DNA of 64,000 nucleotides from Cellvibrio sp. KY-GH-1 (GCF_008806975.1 NZ_CP031728.1:1178001-1242000), one strand, 5' to 3'. Numbered from the stretch's first letter, positions 28,136-37,236 are shown. The notes: generated by a model from the sequence alone, not told the origin. Translations and numbers: made by a program.

Positions 28136-30595
28136 TTACACGATTTGCACACCAATACCTTTTGCCAAGCCCTTCTCAATACGGACCTGCGAAAAAGTAG
28201 CATCCAGCTTGCCATTGGCCACCAAGGTAAATGGCTCCAGAATCAAGGCAAACAACTCTTGCGGCGTGCGTTTCAAACCGAAGTCAGTTCCGGCATCCGG
28301 GTAATCTTTTAAATCCACTGACAGGGTTTTCCAACCTTTACCGGTTATCGCAGTCAACTCTTTGGTAATCTCCACTTGCGAATAGCAAGATGGGCCACAA
28401 CCAATGCGTACCCACGCCTGAGCCTCGGGTGCGGCATCCACTTTGATATCGAATACCAATGCTGAATCAGACTCATAATAATCGCTTAACACTTGACGAT
28501 TAGGCGTCGAGATAGCCACCAAACCTTCCCCATCGCCATTCCAGAGTGCGCGACGAGCATCCTCTTGAACATCGCGATCCACACAGGTCACAGTCAGTGT
28601 CGATACGCTCGCGATATTGCCATTGAGCGCTGCACGATCATTATTTTTACCCTCCAGAATAATCCCATAAATTCCCAGAGGACGACGATTGAATAATTCC
28701 AGTACGTGTGAGGTCGCCTCAAAACTAATGCCCTCTTCTGAAAGGCTATCGCTCAAGGTATCTTTATCGCCGTATTTCAAACCAAAGCCATAGGCAAACA
28801 AAGGGTCATAATCTTTATCACCAACATTTAAGGGACCTTGGTCAGGACGCTTGGGCCATGAAAACGATAACTGACCTTTTACCGGAAAATTTATCGAACC
28901 ATCGGTAGCTTTAAAAATAACGTCAGCAATACCAGCACCTTCAGTTCCCGGCTGCCAGATAACCGCAAAAGCATCGGACGCGTTGAGCTCTCGGTTAATC
29001 CACATAGGGCGACCAGTTATGAATAACGCAACAACAGGAATCCCATCGCCCTTTAATTTTTGCAGCAACTGTAAATCGGCAGTGTCGCCCGCCTTAAGCA
29101 ATTGATGTTGAATATCGCCCTGCATTTCAGCATAGGGATCTTCACCAAAAATGACGATTGCCACATCAGGTTTTTCAGTGTACGAACCGTCCACACTTAA
29201 TTGTGCTGAGCCGCCAGCCGCTGACACTGCTGATTCAATCCCCATCCACAAGGTAGTTGCGCCGGGAAAATCAGCCATCGTATTACCAGTGCCCTGCCAG
29301 TTAATCGACCAACCACCGGTTTGCTTACTAATATTGTCCGCGCCATCGCCTGCAACAAGAATTTTTGCCTTGGGCGACAGGGGTAATAAATTATTTTTAT
29401 TTTTTAACAAAACAACGGATTCACGCACAGCCTGACGAGCAACAGCGCGATGCTCTACTGCCCCCAATAAATCATCGCGGCCAGCCAATGGGCGTGAAGA
29501 AGGTAGCCCCTTTTCCCAAAGGTTTGCACGCAGTTTCACCCGCAATACGCGACGCACCGCATCATCAACGCGACTCATCGGGATAGTACCGTCTTGCGCT
29601 TGAGCCAAGGTGTTGCGATACAACTGTTTCCACTCAGGATCTGGAACCATGTAGATATCCAAACCGGCGTTTAACGCCTGCGGGCAGTTTAAAGGCGTAG
29701 CTCCGGCTACGAAGCCATGACCATTCCAATCACCAACCACAAGACCATCAAAACCCATTTGCTCCTTCAATACATCCGTTAACAAATAGCGATGACCGTG
29801 CATATGCTCGCCTTGCCAACTATTAAAAGAAGCCATTACGGTCTGCACACCATTTTCGATTGCGCTGTAATATCCCGCCGCATGAATACGGCACAGGCTT
29901 TCTTCATCATCAATACAGTTACCGCGATCGATACCGTTCAAAGTACCTCCATCTGCGATAAAATGTTTTGCCGTAGAAATGACTTTGTATTTCGACAGAA
30001 ACTCTTTGCCAGTAGCGTCACCTTGTAAGCCTTCAACCATTTGGCCGGCATAGTCGCGAACCAAATCAGGACTCTCTGACCAGGACTCATAGGTGCGCCC
30101 CCAACGATCATCGCGCGCTACCGCAACGGTGGGTGAAAAATCCCAATCAAGCCCGGTAACAGCAATTTCAGTGGCAGTAATGCGGCCAATTTCCTTAATC
30201 AATTCAGGGTTGCGTGCTGCGCCCAAGGCAATGTTGTGGGGAAACAGCGTCGCACCAACAATATTACCCACGCCATGCACAGCGTCAGTGCCCCACATAA
30301 TCGGGATTGCCAACTTGCCATCGCTATCATCCATAGACGCGGTGTAGTAAGCATCAGCAATTGCCAGCCAGTCCGCCGCTTTGGAATAGCGGTTTCCATT
30401 GGGAACAGAACCTCCCCCATTAAGTACCGAACCTATGTGGTACTCCTTAACATCGGCGGCGGTAAGATGACGGATTTCGGGTTGAATCAGTTGGCCGATC
30501 TTCTCTTCCAGACTCATTTGCACGAGCAAATCTTCAATTTTTGCTTCGAGCGCCGGATCTTTCTTCAGCTTGCTGGTGATACTAGGCCACTGCAC
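28136..30595 (-). CDS. GH3 beta-glucosidase (exo-1,3/1,4-glucanase type), no signal peptide
   Basis: GTG 30595 is preferred because GGAGG lies 8 nt upstream; GTG 30610 would put that Shine-Dalgarno inside the gene. The 819-residue protein opens QWPSITSKLKKDP. It has the GH3 barrel with MWGTDAVHGVGN, KHFIADGGT and nucleophile Asp in GLVVGDWNGH (about residue 290), then the second GH3 sandwich, then a C-terminal beta domain (from about 650) like that of marine exo-1,3/1,4-beta-glucanases. Known relatives are exported, but here a TAG stop lies four codons upstream of GTG 30610 and no signal sequence is found in any frame. It may therefore cleave imported cello- or laminari-oligosaccharides in the cytoplasm, feeding glucokinase. 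Confidence 0.92.
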   Translation of the reverse strand: MQWPSITSKLKKDPALEAKIEDLLVQMSLEEKIGQLIQPEIRHLTAADVKEYHIGSVLNGGGSVPNGNRYSKAADWLAIADAYYTASMDDSDGKLAIPIMWGTDAVHGVGNIVGATLFPHNIALGAARNPELIKEIGRITATEIAVTGLDWDFSPTVAVARDDRWGRTYESWSESPDLVRDYAGQMVEGLQGDATGKEFLSKYKVISTAKHFIADGGTLNGIDRGNCIDDEESLCRIHAAGYYSAIENGVQTVMASFNSWQGEHMHGHRYLLTDVLKEQMGFDGLVVGDWNGHGFVAGATPLNCPQALNAGLDIYMVPDPEWKQLYRNTLAQAQDGTIPMSRVDDAVRRVLRVKLRANLWEKGLPSSRPLAGRDDLLGAVEHRAVARQAVRESVVLLKNKNNLLPLSPKAKILVAGDGADNISKQTGGWSINWQGTGNTMADFPGATTLWMGIESAVSAAGGSAQLSVDGSYTEKPDVAIVIFGEDPYAEMQGDIQHQLLKAGDTADLQLLQKLKGDGIPVVALFITGRPMWINRELNASDAFAVIWQPGTEGAGIADVIFKATDGSINFPVKGQLSFSWPKRPDQGPLNVGDKDYDPLFAYGFGLKYGDKDTLSDSLSEEGISFEATSHVLELFNRRPLGIYGIILEGKNNDRAALNGNIASVSTLTVTCVDRDVQEDARRALWNGDGEGLVAISTPNRQVLSDYYESDSALVFDIKVDAAPEAQAWVRIGCGPSCYSQVEITKELTAITGKGWKTLSVDLKDYPDAGTDFGLKRTPQELFALILEPFTLVANGKLDATFSQVRIEKGLAKGIGVQIV

Positions 30596-31141
30596 GTTTG
30601 CAACCTCCACAGGTTTTGGCTAAAAAACATTAATCAGATTTACCCACGCTTGTAAGGCATAACCCTAAGCATAGGTGCTTTCCATTTATGAGCACTATTA
30701 ATCAACTTGAAAATGAAAGCCGCAGAATCCTTGAGAAAACCTGCACATTAAACCGCGCATAATGCGATCTAGCCTGGCAAGCTGGGGACGCTCATCGTTG
30801 AGCGGTATTGACCGAATACATCTCTTATTCATACCGGAAAACGAGTAACCGGGCGCTTTTTGGCTGGCGCAAACTACTACTTATTGACAGCGCTGTCAAT
30901 GACGGCAAAGCGCCCAGCATGATTCGAGTAAAATCGTCTCATAAATCACACCATATGGCACCAAAATTAATAAAACTTGATGGAAAACAAGGACTGGTGC
31001 GACCAAAAAGAAGTGAATGCGAGTCATTAAAGTGATTTTCCGCCTTTTGGGATTAGTGGTATCCTCCCGCACCTAACCATTACTACAAACACACCATCCA
31101 TAACTATTTGATCTTCTTTATAAGAGAAGTTGAGGAGTCAC
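30596..31141. other. Divergent control region between GH3 and glk genes
   Basis: About 545 nt with no credible gene. It contains the perfect operator at 30883-30900, roughly 290 nt from the GH3 start and 240 nt from the glk start, so both leaders would be long. A CGCTCA/TGAGCG hairpin lies near 30790-30805. No consensus promoter for glk is obvious. TTGACA occurs inside the operator on both strands. Confidence 0.6.
30883..30900. promoter_or_regulatory. Perfect 18-bp LacI-family operator
   Basis: ATTGACAGCGCTGTCAAT equals its own reverse complement. The central CG and length are those of LacI-family operators. A LacI-family gene lies just beyond glk, which makes its product the likely ligand-responsive repressor for the divergent GH3 and glk genes. 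The TTGACA half on each strand could serve as a -35 box, so binding would block RNA polymerase. Confidence 0.75.
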
Positions 31142-32146
31142 ATGAGCCTGTTACTGGTTGCAGATATCGGCGGCACCAATGGCCGTTTTGGTCTGGTCGA
31201 ATTCGACGCGGAAAAAAATCGCGCACGCGGCAAGATCAACTACACAGCTGAACGCCAAATCACCCTGAAATGTGCAAATTACGCAGACATGGCAACTATG
31301 ATCAAGGCCTGTTGTACGGAGTTTGGCATTGATATTCCAGCACACGCGTGCCTCGCCATCGCTGGCCCTATTGAAAACGGACAGGCCGCCATGACCAACC
31401 TGAACTGGAAATTTTCCATTGATGGTCTGCGCGACCAATTGGGGATGAAAACCCTCCACGTAATCAATGACTTTGCTTCTCTTGCGTACGCTGTACCCTT
31501 TTTACAGGACGATGAATTAGTAACGTTATACGAATCTGGAAAATCAAACCCGGATGCTCCCATCGTGGTAATGGGGCCAGGCACCGGTTTTGGCATGGCA
31601 GCACTTGTGCCGGATGGCGGCAATTGGAAAATCATTCCAACTGAAGGTGGTCACGCCAGCTTTGCCCCCACAAATGAAAAAGAACTGGATATCAAATCCT
31701 TCTTATTGAAAGAACAGAGCCATGTTTCGGTTGAAAATATTCTATCCGGCGGTGGCTTGGTAACCCTCTACCGTGCTCTCGCACACAACTCCGGCGTAGA
31801 AGCAAAAGCCTATACACCGGCAGATGTAAGTACCAAAGGTTTGGCAGATGAAGATGATTTATGCCGTGAAGCTGTTTTAACCTTCTGCGATGTACTGGGT
31901 GAAGTCGCTGGCGATAAAGCTTTATCTCTAGGCGCAAAAGGCGGTGTCGTAATCGGCGGCGGGATCACCCCAAAATTGGTTGGGCTTTTGCCGGAATCTC
32001 ACTTCCTTGAGCGCTACAAAAACAAAGGCCCAATGGCTGGTTATGTGAGCGACATTTCCATCCGCCTCATTGTGAACGACAAAGCAGCACTGGTTGGTTC
32101 CGCAGCTTGGTTAATCAACAATACGCCAGCGCTAAAAAACGCATAA
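31142..32146 (+). CDS. glk: Glucokinase
   Basis: ATG 31142 has GAGGAG upstream and gives 334 residues. Glucokinase phosphorylates free glucose with ATP. The Glk-family (not ROK) signatures are present: ADIGGTNGRFGLV with the ATP phosphate loop, VINDFASLAYAVP, GPGTGFGMA, EGGHASFAP and ILSGGGL. It sits between the GH3 beta-glucosidase and the LacI-type regulator, next to a glucose transporter, so it is the entry step for glucose released or imported by its neighbours. A strong terminator follows. Confidence 0.96.
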   Translation: MSLLLVADIGGTNGRFGLVEFDAEKNRARGKINYTAERQITLKCANYADMATMIKACCTEFGIDIPAHACLAIAGPIENGQAAMTNLNWKFSIDGLRDQLGMKTLHVINDFASLAYAVPFLQDDELVTLYESGKSNPDAPIVVMGPGTGFGMAALVPDGGNWKIIPTEGGHASFAPTNEKELDIKSFLLKEQSHVSVENILSGGGLVTLYRALAHNSGVEAKAYTPADVSTKGLADEDDLCREAVLTFCDVLGEVAGDKALSLGAKGGVVIGGGITPKLVGLLPESHFLERYKNKGPMAGYVSDISIRLIVNDKAALVGSAAWLINNTPALKNA

Positions 32147-32167
32147 CCCGCAATACATTCCCGTCAT

Positions 32168-32195
32168 AAAAAATGCACCCCAGGGTGCATTTTTT
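32168..32195. terminator. Bidirectional terminator between glk and the LacI-type gene
   Basis: AAAAAATGCACC/GGTGCATTTTTT forms a 12-bp stem with a 4-nt loop and T-runs on both strands, ending the two convergent genes. Confidence 0.93.
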
Positions 32196-32218
32196 ATTGA
32201 CGTGGTTAGATCCGACCG

Positions 32219-33250
32219 TTAGTGCTTTTCTTTCGCTTTGATTATTGGGCCGGTAGAGTCGCGCACGATAATGCTTGAACTCAACATGCTGGCGGGCAGC
32301 TGAATTTCACGTCCCTTCAATTGTTTTAATAGCAGATCCGTAGCTTTTTTCGCCATTTGGCGAATGGGCTGCCGAATGGTAGTGAGCGATGGATATAATT
32401 GGTGTGCAACGGGAGTATCGTCGAATCCTGCGACCGATAATTGCGCCGGTATTTTAACTCCCGATTGATGGGCAACCATCATCACCCCCGCAGCCATATC
32501 ATCATTTGCAGCAAAAATAGCGGTTGGCCGCTGCGCATGCAGCAAAAGTTTTTTGCCACACTCTTCACCCGATTCAAATGAGTTATCACCTTGCTCTACC
32601 AATTCTTTTATCAGGGGCAAGTCATTTTCAATTAGTGCAGCTTTGTACCCTTCGTAGCGCAAGGACATAGCACGGTGGTCCGGGTGACCACAAATAAAGC
32701 CAATGCGTGTGTGCCCCCAAGCAATCAATTGACAGGTCATATCATACGAAGCTTCCTCATCATTAGTTTCAACGTACGGAGATAAGGATTTATTTTCTGT
32801 CGGTGCGACACGGACGAAAGGGATATTCATTTTTTTAAGGGAATTGATAACCGTCATATTGTCGGAGAGTGGCGGCGTCAGCATGACACCATCTACCCGC
32901 TTCTCTAAAATTAAATCGGTTACCTCATTTAAAACATTAGGATCGCGATGGATAGCCGGGTGCACAAGTAGCTCGTAGCGCTGGGGACGACAAACCTCAA
33001 GCACACCCTCCTGGATATCCAGCACATAATGTGCGCTGGGATGACCATAAATAAGCCCCAGCAGATAGGATTTATTCCCCGCGAGACTTCGGGCAGATTG
33101 GTTGGGCCGATAATTCAACGCCGCAATGGCCGAGTCTACCTTCTCACGCGTTGCCGGCCTCACATTGGGCTCATTATTTACAACTCGAGAAACCGTTTTG
33201 ATGGACACCCCTGCGAGAGCAGCTACATCATCAATCGTTGCCTTTGCCAC
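32219..33250 (-). CDS. LacI-family transcriptional regulator
   Basis: The GTG start has GAGG 8 nt upstream. Residues 1-50 are the LacI helix-turn-helix (ATIDDVAALAGVSIKTVSRVVN) with hinge helix (RSLAGNKS); residues 60-330 form a periplasmic-binding-protein-like effector domain with ...FVRVAPTE... and ...VAGFDDTPVAHQLYPSLTTIRQP. It resembles the SalR/GluR-type repressors of beta-glucoside and glucose genes. Glk, the GH3 gene and the glucose transporter flank it, and the operator at 30883-30900 is a fitting target. The effector is probably glucose or a beta-glucoside, which is inferred. Confidence 0.93.
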   Translation of the reverse strand: MAKATIDDVAALAGVSIKTVSRVVNNEPNVRPATREKVDSAIAALNYRPNQSARSLAGNKSYLLGLIYGHPSAHYVLDIQEGVLEVCRPQRYELLVHPAIHRDPNVLNEVTDLILEKRVDGVMLTPPLSDNMTVINSLKKMNIPFVRVAPTENKSLSPYVETNDEEASYDMTCQLIAWGHTRIGFICGHPDHRAMSLRYEGYKAALIENDLPLIKELVEQGDNSFESGEECGKKLLLHAQRPTAIFAANDDMAAGVMMVAHQSGVKIPAQLSVAGFDDTPVAHQLYPSLTTIRQPIRQMAKKATDLLLKQLKGREIQLPASMLSSSIIVRDSTGPIIKAKEKH

Positions 33251-33301
33251 TGACTTAACCTCTGGTTGATTTATTGTTGCTCAATCCCAGAGTCAAATAT
33301 A

Positions 33302-33375
33302 TGTCACATTGACAATAAGAAAGAAGCTTGCTTTTTTGACGCAGGAATTGTAATCGCGAAACAAACAATGTGACA
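33302..33375. repeat. Inverted pair of CAATGTGACA in the lacI-transporter gap
   Basis: The 10-mer CAATGTGACA occurs on the minus strand at 33302-33311 and on the plus strand at 33366-33375, in the 257-nt divergent region. The first copy is part of the dyad TGTCA-cat-TGACA (33302-33314); the second overlaps the transporter -35 box. They may be binding sites for a shared regulator. Confidence 0.5.
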
Positions 33376-33398
33376 GCTTTATAGCCTTGGATTATAGT
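33370..33398 (+). promoter_or_regulatory. Promoter of the glucose transporter gene
   Basis: GTGACA (33370-33375, five of six consensus) and TATAGT (33393-33398, five of six) are 17 nt apart. The -35 box is part of the inverted CAATGTGACA pair. The start site would be about 100 nt before the ATG. Confidence 0.6.
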
Positions 33399-33507
33399 AC
33401 CGCCGCGATTTTCGCCAGATTATTAGTTACCCCAAGTCCCAACTCTGGCGCTGTTTTAAGACCATTACAACGACAAATCATTTTATAACAACGAGGCAAT
33501 CACTCTC

Positions 33508-34854
33508 ATGCAATCATCATCCAACAAATATCTGCCCGCTTATGCGGCAGTAACAACACTATTCTTCGCGTGGGGGTTTATTACTTCCCTCATCGATCCA
33601 TTGGTCGCAGCGGTAAAAGGAATTTTCAGTCTGAGCGACGTAGAAGCTCAACTCAGTGCCTTCGCGTTCTTTATCGCCTATGGAATCATGAGCTTCCCGG
33701 CAGCGACTCTGCTATCTCGCTTTAAATCCGTATCAACTATTTTGATTGCATTGGGCATGATGATTGGTGGATGCCTGATCATGTTGGTTGCAGCCAATAT
33801 TGAAGTTTACGCACTGGTACTTGGCGGCCTTTTTGTGCTTGCCAGTGGTATCACCGCATTGCAAGTCGCCGCAAACCCTTTGGCCGCCGCGCTTGGTTCG
33901 CCCGAAGGTAGCCACTTCCGCTTAACCTTCAGCCAAACCTTTAACAGCCTTGGAACTTTTATCGGACCAATCATTGGTGCAAGCCTTTTCCTGGAAGGCG
34001 TAGAAGTTAAGCACGGCGAAACTATTACCGATGAAGTTCGCACCCAAGCTCTTGCCGGTATCGACGCTGCTTACTTCTGGTTGGCAGGTATGATTGCAGC
34101 ACTACTTGCCTTCTTTTTTGTCAGCCGCAAAATTGTTGGACAAGCTGCTCCAGACTCTTCGGCAGCCAAGCCAAAGGGCATTGGCGAAATGCTGTCGGAT
34201 GCTTTCCAATCTAAATGGGCAATGCTCGGCGGCATGGCGATCTTTTTGTACGTAGGTGCCGAGGTTGCCATAGGCACTCAAATGGCATTCTTTTTGAATT
34301 CAGACTCTATTTGGGGCCAGTCCGATGCGATTTTCGCGTTCCCGTTCATTGACAAAATTGCCAGTTCCGATGGAGTTCTTGGCGTTTCGTTGCAAGAAGC
34401 CGCTGCGTTAACTGCACTCTATTGGGGTGGGGCTATGGTAGGTCGCTTGATCGGTTCTGCTCTGCTCGCCAAAGTAAATGCCGCCATGTTGCTCGTTGTG
34501 TTCACTGGCGCAGCCGCCGCTATGTGTTTCTATGTATTCTCTGTAGGCGGAGTAGGCGCCGGTTTTATTGCACTGGCAATTGGGTTATTTAACTCTATTA
34601 TGTTCCCGGTTATTTTCACTCTGACTCTGGAACGCTCTACCGCGAGTTCAGAAGCAACCTCTGGTTTCCTCTGTACGGCAATTATCGGCGGCGCGTTTGT
34701 GCCTTTACTGGCGGGATTGGTTTCAGGTCACAGCAGTTATGTAACCGCGTTTATTGTTCCTGCAGTTTGCTACATAATTTTGTGTGTCTTCGCGCTCAGC
34801 GCCGCTAAAACCAAAGCAACTAACGACGTTGCCGAAGTTGCAACCAGCCACTAA
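33508..34854 (+). CDS. Glucose/galactose MFS transporter, FucP family
   Basis: The 448-residue protein has twelve membrane segments and FucP/GluP signatures: TTLFFAWGFITSLIDPL (TM1), the conserved LQVAANPLAAALG-x-x-E-x-S-x-x-R-L block with FSQTFNSLGTFIGPIIGA, and NSIMFPVIFTLTLE in TM10. Such symporters import glucose, galactose or fucose with H+ or Na+. The neighbours (glucokinase, LacI regulator, beta-glucosidase) favour glucose. Its promoter and a possible regulatory inverted repeat lie in the divergent region shared with the regulator. Confidence 0.92.
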   Translation: MQSSSNKYLPAYAAVTTLFFAWGFITSLIDPLVAAVKGIFSLSDVEAQLSAFAFFIAYGIMSFPAATLLSRFKSVSTILIALGMMIGGCLIMLVAANIEVYALVLGGLFVLASGITALQVAANPLAAALGSPEGSHFRLTFSQTFNSLGTFIGPIIGASLFLEGVEVKHGETITDEVRTQALAGIDAAYFWLAGMIAALLAFFFVSRKIVGQAAPDSSAAKPKGIGEMLSDAFQSKWAMLGGMAIFLYVGAEVAIGTQMAFFLNSDSIWGQSDAIFAFPFIDKIASSDGVLGVSLQEAAALTALYWGGAMVGRLIGSALLAKVNAAMLLVVFTGAAAAMCFYVFSVGGVGAGFIALAIGLFNSIMFPVIFTLTLERSTASSEATSGFLCTAIIGGAFVPLLAGLVSGHSSYVTAFIVPAVCYIILCVFALSAAKTKATNDVAEVATSH

Positions 34855-34873
34855 TTTACTGAGTGGCCATCTG

Positions 34874-34906
34874 AATTCTGCAAGCAGATTAACTGCTTGC
34901 AGAATT
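34874..34906. terminator. Strong hairpin at the transporter/moaE junction
   Basis: AATTCTGCAAGCAG pairs perfectly with CTGCTTGCAGAATT (14 bp) around a 5-nt loop that includes part of the moaE stop codon. No T-run follows on either strand, so it may block 3'-exonucleases or act as a weak or Rho-assisted terminator for the convergent genes. Confidence 0.55.
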
Positions 34907-35371
34907 ACGATCTGAATCCCAACGTTCCGCCGCTTCTCCGTCCTTATTTTTCGCCTCTACCCACACATTTTTCCCCTCCTGAGTAATTTCCTTTTTCCAA
35001 AAAGGTGCACGGGTCTTTAAAAAATCCATTAGAAATTCTGCGGCCTGAAATGCGTGCTCTCGATGAGCACTGGTAACTCCAACAAAAACAATTTGATCAC
35101 CCAGACGCAATTCACCTACACGATGGATGATGCGAGCGGAAACCAAATCCCAGCGCAGTTTTGCCTCCGCGAGAATTTGCTCCAATATTTTTTCCGTCAT
35201 ACCGGGATAATGCTCCAATGAAAGACCGGCCACCAAACGTCCATCGTTAAAATCCCGCACGCGCCCTACAAAAAATACCACTGCGCCTGCGGCAGCATTG
35301 CCTGCAATTAACGCTGAGTACTCTTGCCCTACATCAAAATCATTTTGTTGAACACAGATCGAAAAGGTCAT
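34889..35371 (-). CDS. moaE: Molybdopterin synthase catalytic subunit MoaE
   Basis: MoaE, with MoaD as sulfur donor, turns precursor Z (cPMP) into molybdopterin. The 160-residue sequence has VVFFVGRVRDFNDG, LEHYPGMTEK, RVGELRLGD and VTSAHREHAFQAAEFLMDFLKTRAPFWKKE, which carries the active-site lysines. The ATG is set by GGAGG 5 nt upstream, which overlaps the end of moaD; the genes are only 1 nt apart. The C-terminal tail is short and acidic. Confidence 0.96.
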   Translation of the reverse strand: MTFSICVQQNDFDVGQEYSALIAGNAAAGAVVFFVGRVRDFNDGRLVAGLSLEHYPGMTEKILEQILAEAKLRWDLVSARIIHRVGELRLGDQIVFVGVTSAHREHAFQAAEFLMDFLKTRAPFWKKEITQEGKNVWVEAKNKDGEAAERWDSDRNSASS

Positions 35372-35372
35372 A

Positions 35373-35621
35373 TCAACCTCCTGTTACTGGCGGAAAAAAA
35401 GCCACCTCATCACCATCAACCAATGTCTGATTTCCTTTTGTATATGCATGATTGACCGCGGTCAGAACTTTGCTCTTGAGTAGCGTTGATTCCCATGAAG
35501 GATTTTGCAACACGAGCTGCTGCTTTAATTCATCCAGCGACTTAACGTGTGCACTGGAAACATCAAGCTCCGCGATACCTAATTGCTCGCGCAACTGCGC
35601 TAGAAAAATTACCCGGATCAT
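35373..35621 (-). CDS. moaD: Molybdopterin synthase sulfur carrier subunit MoaD
   Basis: ATG 35621 (MIRVIFLAQLREQLG) gives an 82-residue ubiquitin-like protein; a longer frame overlapping moaC is unlikely. The C-terminus EVAFFPPVTGG ends in the Gly-Gly that is thiocarboxylated to carry sulfur. It lies 2 nt after moaC and 1 nt before moaE, so the three are translated as one operon. Confidence 0.95.
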   Translation of the reverse strand: MIRVIFLAQLREQLGIAELDVSSAHVKSLDELKQQLVLQNPSWESTLLKSKVLTAVNHAYTKGNQTLVDGDEVAFFPPVTGG

Positions 35622-35623
35622 GA

Positions 35624-36103
35624 CTATAGCCCTTCGCGTTGATAATGGCCGCGACGGCCGCCGGATTTCTCCAGTAAGCAAACGCGCTCAATCACCATCC
35701 CCATATCAACTGCTTTGCACATATCATAAATTGTTAGGGCCGCAACACTGGCCGCAGTGAGCGCTTCCATTTCCACACCGGTTTGCCCGGTCAATTTGCA
35801 ATAGCTGGTGATTTCAACCGCACTGTTACTTTCATCCAACACGAAGTCCACGGCAACTTTGCTCAAAGCCAAAGGATGACATAATGGAATTAAGTCCGAA
35901 CATTTTTTGGCAGCTTGTATTCCCGCTATCCGAGCAACAGCCAACACATCACCTTTTTTTAGTGAATTATGTTTTATTTGCTCCAAGGTATCCGGCGTCA
36001 TAACTACGCGAGCAAAGGCCCTGGCCTCGCGCACGCTGGGAGTTTTTTCAGAAACATCGACCATGCTGGCATGGCCGTGGGAATCTATATGGGTAAGCGT
36101 CAT
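35624..36103 (-). CDS. moaC: Cyclic pyranopterin monophosphate synthase MoaC
   Basis: MoaC makes cPMP from the MoaA product. The 159 residues contain [40 protein letters not shown] and [25 protein letters not shown], the conserved active-site blocks with the key Lys and Asp. It heads the moaCDE operon, divergent from dusA across 122 nt. moaA and moaB are not in this window. Confidence 0.97.
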   Translation of the reverse strand: MTLTHIDSHGHASMVDVSEKTPSVREARAFARVVMTPDTLEQIKHNSLKKGDVLAVARIAGIQAAKKCSDLIPLCHPLALSKVAVDFVLDESNSAVEITSYCKLTGQTGVEMEALTAASVAALTIYDMCKAVDMGMVIERVCLLEKSGGRRGHYQREGL

Positions 36104-36225
36104 AACAAATGCATCCAGTTAACCAAGACTGGCCGTGCAGCAGCCAGGAAATAGGGTTATCATAAAGCACTCATCAAGATGACCGCATTTTTATTTCCTC
36201 GCCAGCTTAAAATTATCCGACTTAC

Positions 36226-37236
36226 ATGACCTCACCAGTACTTGATCGCCGCTTTACCCTTGCCCCAATGATGGAGTGGTCCACGTCGGACTGCCGTACC
36301 TTTTGGCGCCTTCTCACTAAGAACGCTGTGCTCTACAGCGAAATGGTCACCACCGGTGCTCTACTCCACGGGGATAAAGCACGCTTTCTGGACTACAACG
36401 CCTGCGAACATCCTCTCGCACTGCAACTGGGAGGCAGTAACCCTAAAGACTTGGCCGAATGCAGCAAAATCGCTGAAGACTGGGGTTATGATGAAGTCAA
36501 CCTTAACTGTGGCTGCCCCAGCGATAGAGTTCAAAATGGAATGATTGGAGCTTGCCTGATGGCTGAACCCGAACTCGTCGCCGAGTGTATAGCGGCCATG
36601 CAACACGCCGTTAAAATCCCGGTTACGGTTAAACACCGTATCGGTATAGACGATATGGAAGACTACGAAGGCTTGGTAAAATTTGTAAGTACCATCGCCA
36701 AAACCGGTTGCAATACGTTTATCGTGCATGCACGCAAAGCTTGGCTAAAAGGACTGAGTCCGAAAGAAAATCGCGAAGTCCCACCACTGCAATACGATAA
36801 GGTTTACCAACTGAAGCGGGATTTCCCGCACCTTGAAATCATTATCAACGGGGGCATCACCTCCTTGGAACAAAGCCAACAGCTGTTAAATCACGTTGAT
36901 GGCGTCATGCTAGGTCGAGAAGCCTATGCCAATCCATACCTGCTAGCGGAGGTCGATCAGCAGATTTATGGCACATCGAACCCTGTTATCAGTCGCAACG
37001 AAGTCATGATGGGATTTCTCAACTATTGTGAGGAACAGCTGGCAAAAGGCACGCGCTTAAACCATCTGACCCGACATATTCTCGGCCTATATCACGGCCT
37101 GCCGCGCGCACGGCAATTTCGTCGGATATTAAGTGAGCAAGCGCATAAACCAGGCGCTGGCATAGAGATTCTTCAACAAGCATTGAATGTCTTAAATGAG
37201 GTACCATTAGCGAGTACAGCCGACCAAGCTCAGTAA
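36226..37236 (+). CDS. dusA: tRNA-dihydrouridine(20/20a) synthase DusA
   Basis: DusA is an FMN enzyme that reduces U20/U20a in the tRNA D-loop. LAPMMEWSTSDCRTFWRLL near the start marks the DusA branch, the catalytic Cys97 lies in NLNCGCPSDRVQNG, and KHRIGIDD and VMLGREAYANPYLL (FMN phosphate binding) are in place. The 336-residue length is normal. It is a single gene between moaC and tal. Confidence 0.96.
   Translation: MTSPVLDRRFTLAPMMEWSTSDCRTFWRLLTKNAVLYSEMVTTGALLHGDKARFLDYNACEHPLALQLGGSNPKDLAECSKIAEDWGYDEVNLNCGCPSDRVQNGMIGACLMAEPELVAECIAAMQHAVKIPVTVKHRIGIDDMEDYEGLVKFVSTIAKTGCNTFIVHARKAWLKGLSPKENREVPPLQYDKVYQLKRDFPHLEIIINGGITSLEQSQQLLNHVDGVMLGREAYANPYLLAEVDQQIYGTSNPVISRNEVMMGFLNYCEEQLAKGTRLNHLTRHILGLYHGLPRARQFRRILSEQAHKPGAGIEILQQALNVLNEVPLASTADQAQ

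Noticed and set aside
27877..28312. Overlapping short open frames upstream of the porin
   Set aside because: They run through the GH3 terminator and into the end of the GH3 gene on the other strand; low-complexity lysine and serine content.
30808..31035. Open frame of 75 residues between the GH3 gene and glk
   Set aside because: It starts with TTG, contains the perfect operator, has no ribosome site and no family-like sequence.
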